64,000 bases of DNA from Pseudevernia furfuracea. Its lineage: Eukaryota; Ascomycota; Lecanoromycetes; Lecanorales; Parmeliaceae. Shown here one piece after another: positions 31,560 to 42,893 of the stretch. Where the stretch lies: NCBI GenBank assembly GCA_022315425.1, contig JAIUPT010000033.1, positions 992,001-1,056,000 on the forward strand. Direction: 5' to 3'. The position numbers and the translations under genes are program-made. The number at the start of each line of letters is the position of its first letter. The stretch's first letter is position 1. The notes beneath the pieces were generated by a model that was not told the DNA's origin, made no database searches, and saw only the letters and a list, made by a program, of their open reading frames with translations.

Positions 31560-32660
31560 CACCATACGAGTTACCCCGCAGAGGGCTTTACAGACGTCTA
31601 AGGCCCAGTCGGATATATCTACCCCCGAGAGTCCCACCCCCGGAATGAATCTACTACTCTGTTTAAAACCTGCCCTTTTAGGGCACCTGCCCCCACATGA
31701 TGATGATAAAAGCCCCCGTATCTCGCTGCGTGATTAGTGATCCCTCAGTGCTTCGTGATCCCTCAGTGCTCATAAGAAATGATCCCTCCATGCCAAAATG
31801 ATGCGCCAAGAAAGAAAGTACAGTACAAAATCGCCCCCAGAGGTCTCAAGCTCTGGGTGCGGCGCCGAAGAATAATGAACTTGATTGCCCATGAGGGTCT
31901 TCAGCTTGACTGAAGCCCTCAAGGGTGTCCTCTTGACATTCTCCCTCTGACATTAATGCCGAAAACGATCTCCACGATCTAGAGACTGAGATCTCCTTCC
32001 TGAGAGTGTTCCTTCTGAGCTTTCTTTCGGGCTTCCTTCGAGGGAAATGATACCCGTGAGTTAGGGATGAGCTTTCTAGCCCTTGCTGCTTCCGCTTGAT
32101 ACTCTTCTTAGTATCATCAATAGATCTCTCGAAAAGTGTCGAAGATAAATTGTTGCATATTCTAAAATCTAGGGTCGTTCTTTAGTGCCCTAGACGTGTC
32201 TTCCTGAGCTGCTTAAGAGGTTCATTTCATGACGTAATGAATGTCGATGTGACGCAGTGAGCTGTATTAGTATGCGTCTCCCATGATGATAAATGTGATA
32301 TTGACGTTTTCACATCGAATGAAGATAATGAGACGTTTTTTCATATAGTGAAGTAGAATAATCATTTACGTCAAAGCCATCAAAAGATTTGATATTTTCA
32401 ATAGCTTTGTGGGATCGTAATCCTTCATGAGTCCGTCGTATATGAGTAGATGTCAGTCCGTCTATGAATGATTTCTTATGAATCCTGCGACGTGATATCT
32501 CCGCTCATATACAGAGCTCTTATCTCGATTCTATCGATAATCTTAAGATAGCGAAGTAGTTATTATTTATAGAAATGTTATCTCATAGTTACTTCAGGGA
32601 GTCGCAGTAGGATCTCGCTGACAACTTCTTCTGCATCGATGTTTGCATGAATATAATCTG
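31560..32660 (-). mobile_element. Degraded retroelement-like sequence (tentative)
   Basis: The stretch is AT-rich in its right half, has no ORF of note, and on the minus strand shows two purine-tract-plus-TG or TA signatures like the 3' end of LTR retroelements: AGAGGGAGAA followed by TGTCAAGAGGACACC near 31950, and TTAGGGGGAGG near 32680. An 18-bp unit containing GATCCCTCAGTGCT is repeated at about 31738-31773. No reverse transcriptase, integrase or paired LTR can be read here, so this is only a suspicion of an old, mutated element. Confidence 0.3.
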
Positions 32661-33012
32661 ACGATGATGAATGTTACCTCCCCCTAAGTACGTCCTCGTT
32701 CGCAGTTCATTTATGAGATATATGAAGGGATGCTGGTCAGCCCACGTTGCTTTCGCAGATCTAGCCGTACCAAATTACTCAGCCTCACATCCCTGGCCGG
32801 CAAAATTAAGTGGTGGCGTTTTACGATGCAGTCCGCTTTTTTACTGTGTTGAGTACATAGTAGTATTGTTGGCATTTGATTATAAGGAACCGTGGTACAA
32901 GAAATAAGTAAAGCCAAAGAAGAATCTTAATTCAACGTCGACACTCCGAGTGAACAATGCTAGAAACTAAGGTAAGGTATTTACAGGTCGCACCCACCCA
33001 AAAAACATCAAA

Positions 33013-34134
33013 TTACGGTAGCATCAGACCCACTTTCCTCGCCTCCAAATCCCGCTTACTGCCCCCCGTCAACTCTTCACACAATGCCTGGATCTTTCCC
33101 AACAATTCCCAATCGGCCGCTTCGACTTCGGGGGCCACCTCGTCTAATATGGCAACCAAATCGTCGAGCATCGCCTCGCATTCAAACATGTTGAATCCGT
33201 CAATGTCGAAACTGACCTCGACATTCATGGACGCGACCAGGCCTCCAGAATTGAAGACCGAGACGGTGTAGAGGTTAGCGGCGTCGCAGACCTCCATATA
33301 ACGTTTGCAATCTTCTCCCGGAGGGTCGTACAACCGTGGTTCGAGCTGGTCATCGACGGAGAGGTCGGCATGCCCCCGTTTGCCAATCGTACCTGGACAC
33401 GTGACTGCAAAGCTTTTGTTCGCGCAGCTCTTTCCCGTCGCACTGGCCTTTAAAGCGTTGGCAACAGCACCGATCATGGCAGTAGCTTCTCCAAGGCTGG
33501 TGTAGCTGCTGTCTTCAATAGTAAGGAGGATGGTACCTTCGGTGGCATAATCACCGTCTATGAAGCCAACGTTGGGGATGTTAGCTGCACTGGCGTCGCA
33601 GGAACCACTGCCGCTGGAGGGCGGGGCGGAACACTTGGATGAGAGTGCGCTGAAAACAGCACTGTAAAGTGGGTTGCCGGATAGACTGCCTACGTGGGCG
33701 TTGTTCTTCGAGACAGCAACAGTGGCGCTTGGGGTTGGCGCAGCAGAGGTGGTACACCCGGCGATAGGGTTGCAGTGGTAGTCGTCCAACGCTAGCGTAC
33801 AAACTTCACAGGCTGCGCTGTTTGTCACGGTCGGGAATGCTTGGGTGATGTGGACAGACCCGGTGGCGGGAATGGTCGTATAGGCACAGGAGTCGGATTG
33901 CTCGCCTGTTGAAGGGACAGATAGCACGGGAAGGGTAGTACTGGAGCAGACGCAGTAGGGAGTTGTAATTGCATCGTCGGGGTCTTCTTCTTGAAGGATG
34001 CAGGAGAGGGATGGTGGTGGGGTGATGCTTGCTGCGGGACCTGAGGGGGCATTGGTGGACGATAAGAAGGTATTGGGTGCGGTGGAGGAAGGAGGTGCAG
34101 TGAAGATGCCGTCATCGCCTTGGTTTCCGTCCAT
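33013..34134 (-). CDS. Cysteine- and Ser/Thr-rich secreted-type protein, resembles the C-terminal region of fungal GH18 chitinases (5' end uncertain)
   Basis: 373 codons from the first in-frame ATG. Features: a Ser/Thr/Pro-rich start, then SCILQEEDPDDAITTPYCVC and LPVLSVPSTGEQSDSCAYTTIP, cysteine pairs, ACEVCTLALDDYHCNPIAGC, and a C-terminal module with SVFNSGG and ALCEELTGGSKRDLE. As I remember it, this order recalls the region after the catalytic domain in large fungal chitinases; no glycoside hydrolase domain is visible nearby. Directly upstream, codons SACPTFDD precede the Met in frame and follow a splice-acceptor-like CTGCAGCAG (about 34155), so the true start is probably in an upstream exon that I cannot place. 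KR sites could allow processing. It is either a free-standing module or the remnant of a longer gene. Confidence 0.5.
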   Translation of the reverse strand: MDGNQGDDGIFTAPPSSTAPNTFLSSTNAPSGPAASITPPPSLSCILQEEDPDDAITTPYCVCSSTTLPVLSVPSTGEQSDSCAYTTIPATGSVHITQAFPTVTNSAACEVCTLALDDYHCNPIAGCTTSAAPTPSATVAVSKNNAHVGSLSGNPLYSAVFSALSSKCSAPPSSGSGSCDASAANIPNVGFIDGDYATEGTILLTIEDSSYTSLGEATAMIGAVANALKASATGKSCANKSFAVTCPGTIGKRGHADLSVDDQLEPRLYDPPGEDCKRYMEVCDAANLYTVSVFNSGGLVASMNVEVSFDIDGFNMFECEAMLDDLVAILDEVAPEVEAADWELLGKIQALCEELTGGSKRDLEARKVGLMLP

Positions 34135-34164
34135 GTCATCGAAGGTGGGACAGGCGGATCCTGC

Positions 34165-35207
34165 TGCAGCAACAATGGTCAGCTCTCAACTTGTTGCCGA
34201 TGTACCAAGACTCATACATCGAAAAGGTTATGTTTACCTTGGCGGCCGTATATAGCATTATCTTGATACATTCTCACCTCGCCTAATCCTGACGAGGTCG
34301 ACAAGGAAGAGTGCATACCTAGCATGATTGCTAGAGGCAGCGTAAAAACCGTGAGAATGCATGAGGAGGGCGACATCTTCACGAGAGCTATGAGTAGTTA
34401 TGACTTACTTCTATGTATGAGTTTTTGGATCATGTGGACTGGCGGTGGTTAGAAATAAGTATCGTTGTTGCCCACAAGGGACAGTACGATGGGTACGACA
34501 AGCCTGACATACTAGGCCGCCAAGTAACATGCCGAAGTATCATACTATAAAAATTTTAAGATCGAAAGTCGCGAGCACGCTCTACATAGCGAATTTGGAG
34601 CCTCTTACTCCCTTGAGCCGTAAACACGCACTCTAGAGTACCTTGCCAAAGGGTTGACCTTTCTGTTGTGAATTGGTAGATGTACCTGTAAGACTCGCAT
34701 GAAGACACGCTGTGTTGCAACATTGTGAAATTCGTTAGGGCTTCTATGTCAGTGGAGTTGGGGTTCGTATCATTAGCCATGTAAGACAATAACAGTGTTG
34801 CACCTTATTTAATAAATTACTGGGGGGGGGGGGGGCTCTGAGTAAGAACATGTAGCTAGATCCACTCTTTGCGAAAAAAAAATGAGGCGAGAATTCCAAG
34901 CAAGTGGAGATTCAGCTCGGATGGACACTCGGATCGACGCCAGCTTCATCAGTGACCTTTGAGCATGAAACAGTCCTCTTACATCTAAGCCTATTGTGAT
35001 GAGCATTCGTAAATCGACCAACAAGATTGGTATCTGTTGAAAGATAGAATAGCTGGAAGGAGGCATTCCCCAGGCTTCAGTAACATATAATCCCCGTCTC
35101 GACCTGGATTTTCCACCCGCAGGTGTGTCTTCATCACAGTCGCTCCTTACATTTGAGCACCACTTCCACATCTTGGGCCGTTGTACTTCTCCTTCCATAA
35201 GGGCACG
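34165..35207. other. Divergent spacer with a G14 tract
   Basis: 1 kb between oppositely directed secreted-protein genes. Contains an uninterrupted run of 14 G at 34822-34835. No coding sequence recognised; part of the missing 5' exon of the 33-34 kb gene may lie here. Confidence 0.4.
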
Positions 35208-36189
35208 ATGGCTCCAAGGCAGATGCTGTTGTCATGCTTCGCGCTCGTTCTCTCCCTTCTTCTCACCTCTTTACCCTCCTTCGGTGCTAGCGAGGGTCTC
35301 TCAGTACAGAGAAAGGCCATTCCATTCGGCACACCACCATCCAATGCTCTAGACCCCCGCTCATTGGTAAAGAGAGTCGATGTAGTGTCATGGGCGAAAG
35401 CCTTGCAACGGGGCAAGGCATCAGTCTGTCTCCTGGCCGAAACTCAACCTGCAAGCCAATGGACGCAATATGCGCAACTCACCCAATATGGCTGGAACCA
35501 GGACAATACCATCGGCACCACCGATATTCCTCCCTCGGACCTGTCGGCCGCCCTCTCTGGGAACCAGCTTTCAACATCCGCTGCTCAATGGAAATTATGT
35601 AAGTTCCAAGGACCAAAACACCAATAACGCGAGATCGCCCTAAAGCTAATGCATTATAGCACATATGATTCAGGATGGCGAGTTCCCCATCCAAGGTGGG
35701 CGAAACGGCATGCCCACCTGGGGCTACTACGAAAATGTGTACAACCCATCCCAAGGCGCCATTGTCGCAACTCAAAACTTCGCTCCCGGGTTTCTTCACG
35801 ACAGCAGTCCAAATGCCGACTTGCCAGCCCTTCAGAAATGGTCAGACATTGTCTGGCTTGTCTGGGCAGACATGTGCAAAACAGCCAACACCAACCCGAA
35901 TTCTATTCAGTATTTCTTCCGCTGGCACATCAACACAGATTCTGGCACACAGGATCTGATTAACCAGGCACTTGGGGGCGCAGACAATTTGCATGCGTGG
36001 CCAGGTACCAAGATCATGACGAGCACCGCAAATGGGCAGGCATTGTTGGGGAGTGCACACGGGTATGGCATTGTGTACTTCTTGATGCAACATCAGGCGA
36101 CGCTGGGAAAGAAGACGGTAGACTACATCACAGCGTTCCAGACGACGAACGGCCAGTATAACCTAATGTTCCACATCACCAACGCATGA
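35208..36189 (+). CDS. Secreted conserved fungal protein of unknown function
   Basis: Exons 35208-35598 and 35660-36189; 306 aa. The start MAPRQMLLSCFALVLSLLLTS is a clear signal peptide, cleaved probably near SFGAS. A KR site (about 47-48) follows, then SWAKALQRGKASVCLLAET. The main domain spans the intron: WKLSHMIQDGEFPIQGGRNG, PTWGYYENVYNPSQGAIVATQNF, SDIVWLVWADMCKTA, YFFRWHINTDSGTQD, and a C-terminal NGQYNLMFHIT. The mature part has only two cysteines. I recognise it as a type of conserved fungal secreted protein but can assign no enzymatic motif. The intron is regular (GTAAGT..TTATAG). It is the only clearly intact secreted-protein gene in this accessory block. Confidence 0.8.
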
Positions 36190-37916
36190 TGAAAGAATAC
36201 ATGTAATCTTAGAGACATGTCATTGTGTAGGAGTCATCGGAGCACATCGTTCATGAGATTTGCTGGGATCTTAGATATGTTTGAAGCCTTTTTTGTGTGT
36301 ATGATAGCGCGACGATGAGATCTGATCCGCACATGTTTTGGTAAACTGCTTTTGCTGATCTCTGACAAGTGGCGGAAGATGGCGCACGTGCCACGATAGT
36401 GAGTATGAGTGAGGCCTGACACCGGATATGGAGAGAAGCACATGTCCGGTAGATAGTTGCCAAGGCCCTAAAGCTTGAATAAGTAGCCAGTCACGTGCAT
36501 ACCTTTGTTCTTTGCCAGTTTTGTTGACGCCCCAGTGGTACACCAAGAGTCAAATGGCCCCTAGACGATTCAAGCGAGCGGTCTTGCCCTCTATCTCTTG
36601 CAAGATGAATTTTCCCGTATGATGCCGCACAAAGCTAGAGACGACAGATACTCGAGTCCCTAGAAAGAGAAGCCAGACATAGCCATGACGTATGGAAGGC
36701 CATGGTCGAGAAGCCCCCTTCGATTACACATAGCATAGCAGCTATAGAGCCGGCAATGACAAATAGCTCCTAGAGGGGAATGTGGACCCTTCTTCGAATT
36801 CAATTCTGGCAGCAACTTGGCCCAAGGCGAGGACACATCGTCTCCATTATCTCTCGTCGTAGGTGGAATATTTGGACCGATGTAGAATCCTCTGAGATGC
36901 AGCCAGAGGAGGACAGCGGCACCAGCAACTTAGCAAGTGAAGGGTTGTGGACCGGGCAGCTGTGGAGAGCGGCTCGGAGCAACCTGTCAATCAATCACCT
37001 TCTTGGGTTTCTTAAAGATCCAACAAGAATGATAGATTGCGCAGGCGAAAGCGAAGACTTTGTGGTTCACAGGCGGCGAAACATGCCAGTGGCACAGCTC
37101 GGACGTAAGGTAACTTTGCCCCCAGCTCTTGCGCGGCGTGGCCAGCTCGGGGGTTGCAAAATAAACTGCACAATGGCGGAGTTTTGGGGCTGGATAGGTC
37201 AACAATGACTCACATTGCGCTTCAATTTTGGTTGAAGAATTACAAAAAGAATCGAATAGAGTATTTCGTTGACTGAAAGTAGTATGTATAATGAAGGCTT
37301 TCCTTGTCGACTTGTAAAGGTTGGTAGAAAATACAGAATTTTGTCGGAGTGATAGCCCCTCAAAGCCGCTACTCTATGCCTAATCTAACAATTACTCGTA
37401 GCGTGATGTGTTGTACGGGCCACTCTTTGTGTCTCCCCGTCCTTTTCTTCACACTCCTCGTTTGTGAAGCTCTAAGGTTTTCAGGTAGGAGCAGCCATGA
37501 AATCAATCTTTAATTGACCACAAAAAGTGGCGTGTGGCACTGTCATACCGCACACCAAGCACTAGAGTTATTGCTACAGAGTGGGAACATCTTGCAGCTT
37601 CGCAGCATATCGAACTCCCACTAACATGCGGGTGGTGCACGACACGGCTTTAAGGAATAGCACTTCTGATGAGGGGCTATAGGGGCATCTGTAGGCCCGT
37701 CTGTTCGTCTGAGGGTCCTTCCAGCAACACTCCTAAGGTGTGTCTATTTTAGGGAATCTTTACTCTTTAGTATAGCTATATTTCCTACTACAGGATCGTC
37801 TCCCAAAGAAGCTAGCTAAAAACGGTCAGTTTCTAGTGATGTGTACACACTGTGTTCACCCCCTTCGCATCTGGCGAATGCGCCTACACAAAACACATGC
37901 TTTCGTTCACTATCTA
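36190..37916. other. Gene-poor spacer
   Basis: 1.7 kb without supported genes. One 142-codon frame (36780-37208) has no family resemblance and an irregular composition. Confidence 0.4.
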
Positions 37917-39468
37917 TCAAGTCGACCTAGGCGTCAACCTCACTCCCGGTGGTTTCTGCTCGTACATCGGAAATACGGGCTAATCGGACCAATCATCCAG
38001 CTGCTCGCCAGATAACTCCATGTTTGCAAGTATCAGTTTCATCTCTGCCAATGCTAGGCTACATTATCAACTCAGTCAGCTTCGGCGTCAAATGAGAGAT
38101 CTTAGGGGACATCGCCACCCAAAGAAAGGATATCGAAAAGCCAAAGAAAATCGGTACCTCTTCCCTATGCAATCGCGTGGCCCCGTGGAAAAAGGCTTGA
38201 AGACGTTCTCTTTCTCACTGGCAAATCGGGGGTCAGAGTCCGGCAGCCAGCGTTCCGGCACGAAGGATTTGGGATCCTCAAAGTTGATTGGGGATACATA
38301 AGCTGCTAGCTGCGGTATACCGATCACTGTCTTCAGGAGGTCAGCTCGAAACATTCGGCACGGCGCTTGGCTACTCACCCCTTCTGGAATCCAGTGACCA
38401 GCGATGAGCTTACCACCACGCGGGACCACGCGGGGAAGCTGGAAGGGCGCAGGATGATACATACGCAGAGATTCTTGTTAAATAACGGAAAGATAAGGCA
38501 AACCCAGCTGGTTGAGACGCTGATCTCGCTGGCTGATTTGATCGGCCCGCGGACTTCGTCCCTGAGCTTTCGAAAGACTTCGGGGTTCCGCAACATATAG
38601 TAGGTTGCTGCGCAGAGAGTTACTGCGGGCGATTCGCTTTCAGCGATGAACCCGGTAGCATTTGTGACCAACTCTTCCTTTGTAACGCCCGACCCTTTGA
38701 TGTGGGGTTTGATGAAAGAGAAGAAATCCTGCTCTGCCGAGTTCTCATCTTCGAGACGCCGAGACAGAGCATTTTTTGATTTAACTTACCATTAGCTTCT
38801 CTTTCGATCTTGTGAATGTGGAAAGTAAATTCTTCGCTATCAGATCTGTTCGTAAGAAGTTGCTCAAGCACGCCGTTAGATAGGCCAGCTTCATGCCCTG
38901 CAATAGGCTTTGTACGGCGGGATGGTAATCATCGCTCTCCAAAACAACTAAGGGATTCGCCGAAAGTGAGATGCCACATCATGTCAAGGGAGGTGTGATT
39001 ATACCACTTGACGATGTCGACCATACTCGCGGTCTCGGCTGAGCTCGTGCGCAGTTTTTCAATCAAGACATTGACATGTGACTCAGTCAGAGGTTCCTGC
39101 TCCTGTAGTGCCTTACGACCGAGTAATGCCCGCTAGCGGCTATGTGCTGCATCATCCGCCGAAAAGAGTGAGTGAATTCTATTGAGTGGTTGGATCTGAT
39201 TGACTGGATCCTTCTGTAAACCCGAGCGATGCAAATAGATGTCGCCCCAAGCTGACGGGTCTACAATATTAAGTTCATTTGGAGCAATTCGGACAACAGG
39301 ACCATATCGATTATGGATGTTGTCGTCAATCCATCGGATCAGTCTTCCATTGAAAGTGGCCTTTGCAACCGGTATTCGAGATATCGCAGCCATCTTTGGT
39401 CCCGGAAATCGGGACAATGGATGGAGATAGACGTTGAAGACTGCGAGCAGTAGCCGATAACCCAGAAA
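37917..39468 (-). pseudogene. Cytochrome P450 pseudogene
   Basis: The minus strand reads a near-complete fungal P450 in broken frames: LLAVFNVYLHPLSRFPGPKM (membrane/proline hinge), YGPVVRIAPNEL, LFSADDAAHSR then TAG, ALQEQEPLTESHVNVLIEKL, LDMMWHLTFGESL, a one-base shift, then DDYHPAVQSLLQGMKLAYL. Next come the I-helix FIAESESPAVTL, the K-helix region LRMYHPAPFQLPRVV, the heme loop FKPFSTGPRDCIGK with its Cys, and LALAEMKLILANM. A TAG in the tail precedes PVFPMYEQKPPGVRLTPR. Both nonsense codons are TAG where family members have Gln (CAG), the CpA-to-TpA change typical of repeat-induced point mutation. Several intact introns are still recognisable, so inactivation is recent. No intact partner genes lie beside it. 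Confidence 0.85.
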
Positions 39469-41486
39469 CTGCTCGTCACAATATGATCAGCAAGGCCAAT
39501 CGAGTTTGCTATTTATCAGGTTCAGGGATCCTACAAGCAATAAAAAGAGCATAGCCATGGTAATCATATTGTCCGATTTGTTTGCGCTCACGGTGTCAGA
39601 ATGGCGGTCAAATTTCGTTCACAAGGAGCAGCTTCAAGGAAAGAAAAAGGGAGGAAAAGAAAAGGTATATGAAAGAGATGTAAAAGTGTCTAGCTAACAA
39701 TGTTCAAAGCGACGCTGATCATGACGCGGGTCACTAAAGAAACCCTTGCTTGCGTTACCTTGCATCCTTTGCTCCTTTGCTGCCCAGAGAATGTCGATAC
39801 CGAGAGCAAACCATGTGCTGGTTGCGTAGGGCTACTTAGTAGTGGAAAGCTTGCTAAGTCAAGAATTTGTGGAACGTATGTACAGTACTCTGTGGAACCC
39901 CCCTAAGCCTTCGGGGGATAATAACATGTGAGATTGAAGAAAGCAAAGAGAACAGATAATGAGTTGAGAAGCATATTCGAAGTGTAGTCTGTTAGAATTT
40001 CCTCTTCAGAACGCCCCGTCTTTGAAGTCCAAGTACCGAGCCCGATCACCTGATGCCGGAGATTTAACCGGAATTTATTCCTTAAGCTTGGCTTATGTAT
40101 GAGCACTTTGCCTTTTTCTTCAAACCAGGGCCGTCTTGAGAAAGCAAATTGATGTGCTGTCTTGCTGCAGCTGAATGTATTTCCACTTTCCTTGTCGCAG
40201 GTTCCGCCTATGGTCGCGTCGCGCTCAACGACCGTCTGGATGGTACGAGAATCTAGTCTTGAATGCAGTCGGTCTCCCGTGGGGTTATCCGGTCCGGGAA
40301 TCGGGACACGTTGATGTTCTTGTGGATTTCGAGTTTCGACATACGACGGAATGAGCCGATGGAGGTGGAAAACCGGAGCGTGTCCTCTTTTTAGGGTTCG
40401 ATAGACGTCAGAATTCGAGACTGAGGTTGCATTCATGCTAGCTGTTTTTGTTGTGATTCGGGACGCTTCAGAGAGGTGACTGTGTTGTTGAGAATTGGAA
40501 ACATATTGTGCTTGTATTCAAACCAGAATATGGTACACGTAGAAGAAAGAAAAAAGAGAAAACCCTCAAGCCAGAACCGTTCATAATCTTTGTGAAATAC
40601 TGACACTACGAATAGGGTTGACTGTCATTGCGAAGTCTGCTCGACAAAGAGAACACTTTTCAAATGTCACCGTGTGGTCTGCTATAGACAACCGGAAGTG
40701 TTGTCCCTGAGCTGGTACATCCGCCATTTCCGACCATTTTGCTTCACTTTTGAACCCTAAATAGGGAAGGGAAAGGAGAGCTGCCGAACATGGGGAGAAA
40801 GATCGAAAGGGCTCATGGATGGCCGGGGACCCCGCGATGATGGTGGTGGCGGCGGCCTAGAAGGGCTTCATAGTCCCTACGTTGATGGAAAGTCTGGAAT
40901 CGGGGACCGGGTTGAGGTTGGATGATGTGGAGACTATGGTGGAGGGACTGCGTTTGGTGGATGACCTGCAGACGAGGGCATACGATTGAAGGGGAGGCCC
41001 CATGACTGTCTTCACAGGCTTCTCTCCTCCACTCCGCCTCTGCCTGAGACGTATCATATTCCATACACATTGGAAATGGACGTGACCACCTGCCGCCAAA
41101 TAATCACTTGAGGCATATGTCAGACTGCTGCAACTGTCACATCGGCATTGTAAGGGCCAAAATCCATAGCATAGGAGCAAGCTCGCTTTTAAGAACTCCA
41201 TGAATTAAGAGATCTGGTGGAGACTGTTATACAATAAATGTATCATCAAGAGAGTATCTTTCCCAGCCTCTGTCGCTAATAATCTGCTGCAAATGTCCAT
41301 GCTCATATATCATCGTTTCCCATGAAAGCCTTGCCACATGCCGCGATTTCCAACTTCCCGCAAACCCTTCGCCGATGCGTTGAATGGCTTTAGGTCAAGG
41401 CCCTGCCTACCCTACCCAACCATACGCCGAATTGAAGAATCATAGGGCGGTCATACGGTATGCGCCAAAGCTTGCGGAAGAAAGTA
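39469..41486. other. Spacer with one weak ORF
   Basis: 2 kb between the P450 relic and the metallo-beta-lactamase-like gene. Apart from the 177-codon frame listed separately, nothing is supported. Confidence 0.4.
39903..40436 (-). CDS. Possible orphan ORF, 177 codons
   Basis: A continuous frame from ATG 40436 to a stop at 39903. The product is basic, with HLHRLIPSYVETRNPQEHQR near the start and a hydrophobic end (LLNSLSVLFAFFNLTCYY). No family, signal peptide or splice-linked partner seen. It may be a random frame. Confidence 0.25.
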   Translation of the reverse strand: MNATSVSNSDVYRTLKRGHAPVFHLHRLIPSYVETRNPQEHQRVPIPGPDNPTGDRLHSRLDSRTIQTVVERDATIGGTCDKESGNTFSCSKTAHQFAFSRRPWFEEKGKVLIHKPSLRNKFRLNLRHQVIGLGTWTSKTGRSEEEILTDYTSNMLLNSLSVLFAFFNLTCYYPPKA

Positions 41487-42695
41487 TTACGCCTTCAGAA
41501 CCATTTCTGCCCCTGACCCCAAGTTTGCGACATTGACGTTGCTTCCCAATTCCTGCCTAAGCATATTTCTGACCTCCTCATGCGTGTATTTCCTCGTCTT
41601 CACAGACATCACAGAAAGCCCGGTGTTGTCCTTGTCTTCGTCATGTGCGCTGATCCAGCACCTGGCCATCAGATTCTGCGCTATCTCGATCCCACCTGGT
41701 GAGCCCGCTGCGACATTGCCGCCTAGATACCAAGGATTTTCGACGCGGTCGAAGGAGTGCAGGAGAAGCGTCAGGGGCAGAGCAGCCACGGACACCAGAT
41801 GGGTAGAAGCGTAGGCACGAATGAGGGAGTAGTTGACGCCATGGGGAGAGTAAATAAAGGATAAGGCTTTTTCGGAATGGATGCGGGAAGTGGATGTGAC
41901 AGAGCTTCTTGAAGATATTGATAGGTTGTGGTTGGAGTTGCTTTGGTGAGATGACGGGGTGGAGACAGTGGAGATGGTATTGCTGTCCGTGCGCAGAGTG
42001 CTGCTTTGCCATGTGGGTGATTCGGGAGGGGTCATCGGTAGGTTCTGCGGCGCTGGGGGGTATTGAGTGTGTTGGAAAGGTGGCTGAGACTTTTGCGAGA
42101 TTGGAGAAAAAGGACGCGAGGGCATGCAGCTGGATGATGGTGGTCGATATGTGACTCCAATGGCGTTATGTACTTTGGCCATATCCAATTTCGCCGGTAT
42201 GAAGGAAATGGTCGCTTCACCCGATGTTCCTCCAGGAACAATTGGTGGTATGAAGAATCTGATGACTGAATCGGGCTTTCGTTCCGAGAATGGGCGCAAA
42301 GAATGGACCATGTTAGGGTTGAAGAACTTCATCCCTCTAATCTTCTTGGCTGCTGTGGGCTCGGCTAATATAGTAGTGATGGGCGATGTGGGATCCAACT
42401 GTCGCAGTGTAGTTTCATGACAGTGATCAGGTTTATCTTGTGATATGAGGACAACATTTGGCTCGGGTATGTGTGAGAGGTGTGGAATGCAAGATGGCGT
42501 AGTGTGTTTTGAAAGGAGGAATTTGGGATGCCACATTGTTGTGGGACCTGAGAGCCACGGATCGACGAGTATGGAGAAAGTGCCTGGCGGCTGTTGGTAT
42601 TGAGGTCCTGGAGGGGTATGGGGAGAGTTGTCGTTGGGAGAGAAGGTGAGGAGAAAGGTTGTGTCCCCGTTGAGATGCTTGACAGTCAAAGACAT
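41487..42695 (-). CDS. Metallo-beta-lactamase-fold protein with altered metal motif
   Basis: Single-exon, 402 aa. The N-terminal half has the beta-lactamase-like fold: SILVDPWLSGPTTMWHPKF followed by NVVLISQDKPDHCHE (about 80-94), which sits where active enzymes carry HxHxDH. Here the first two His are replaced by Gln and Lys while Asp and His remain, so one metal site is probably lost or changed. ILAEPTAAKKIRGM and ATISFIPAKLDMAKVHNAIGVTY match the family core. A Ser/Thr-rich insertion of about 80 residues (about 190-270) interrupts the domain, and the C-terminus YSLIRAYASTHLVSVAALPL..NPWYLGGNVAAG is also conserved in fungal relatives as I recall them. No secretion signal. Activity is unknown; a hydrolase-derived non-catalytic role is possible. 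Confidence 0.8.
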   Translation of the reverse strand: MSLTVKHLNGDTTFLLTFSPNDNSPHTPPGPQYQQPPGTFSILVDPWLSGPTTMWHPKFLLSKHTTPSCIPHLSHIPEPNVVLISQDKPDHCHETTLRQLDPTSPITTILAEPTAAKKIRGMKFFNPNMVHSLRPFSERKPDSVIRFFIPPIVPGGTSGEATISFIPAKLDMAKVHNAIGVTYRPPSSSCMPSRPFSPISQKSQPPFQHTQYPPAPQNLPMTPPESPTWQSSTLRTDSNTISTVSTPSSHQSNSNHNLSISSRSSVTSTSRIHSEKALSFIYSPHGVNYSLIRAYASTHLVSVAALPLTLLLHSFDRVENPWYLGGNVAAGSPGGIEIAQNLMARCWISAHDEDKDNTGLSVMSVKTRKYTHEEVRNMLRQELGSNVNVANLGSGAEMVLKA

Positions 42696-42837
42696 GATGT
42701 AAAATGGATGTGATTGGAAGGCGCTCGAGGCAAGATATATTCACATGAAGATATTTCGCAGGAAGATGGTCGCCTAGGTATTAAGAGTCAAGGAATGGGA
42801 ATATTGGTAAGAAGGAAGAAGGCATAGGCATAATTAG

Positions 42838-42893
<56 letters not shown>

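Noticed and set aside
36780..37208. 142-codon plus-strand frame
   Set aside because: No conserved motif, no signal peptide, and no splice-linked extension.
40857..41201. 114-codon minus-strand frame with a weak leader-like start
   Set aside because: Overlaps another similar-length frame, and no family resemblance supports either.
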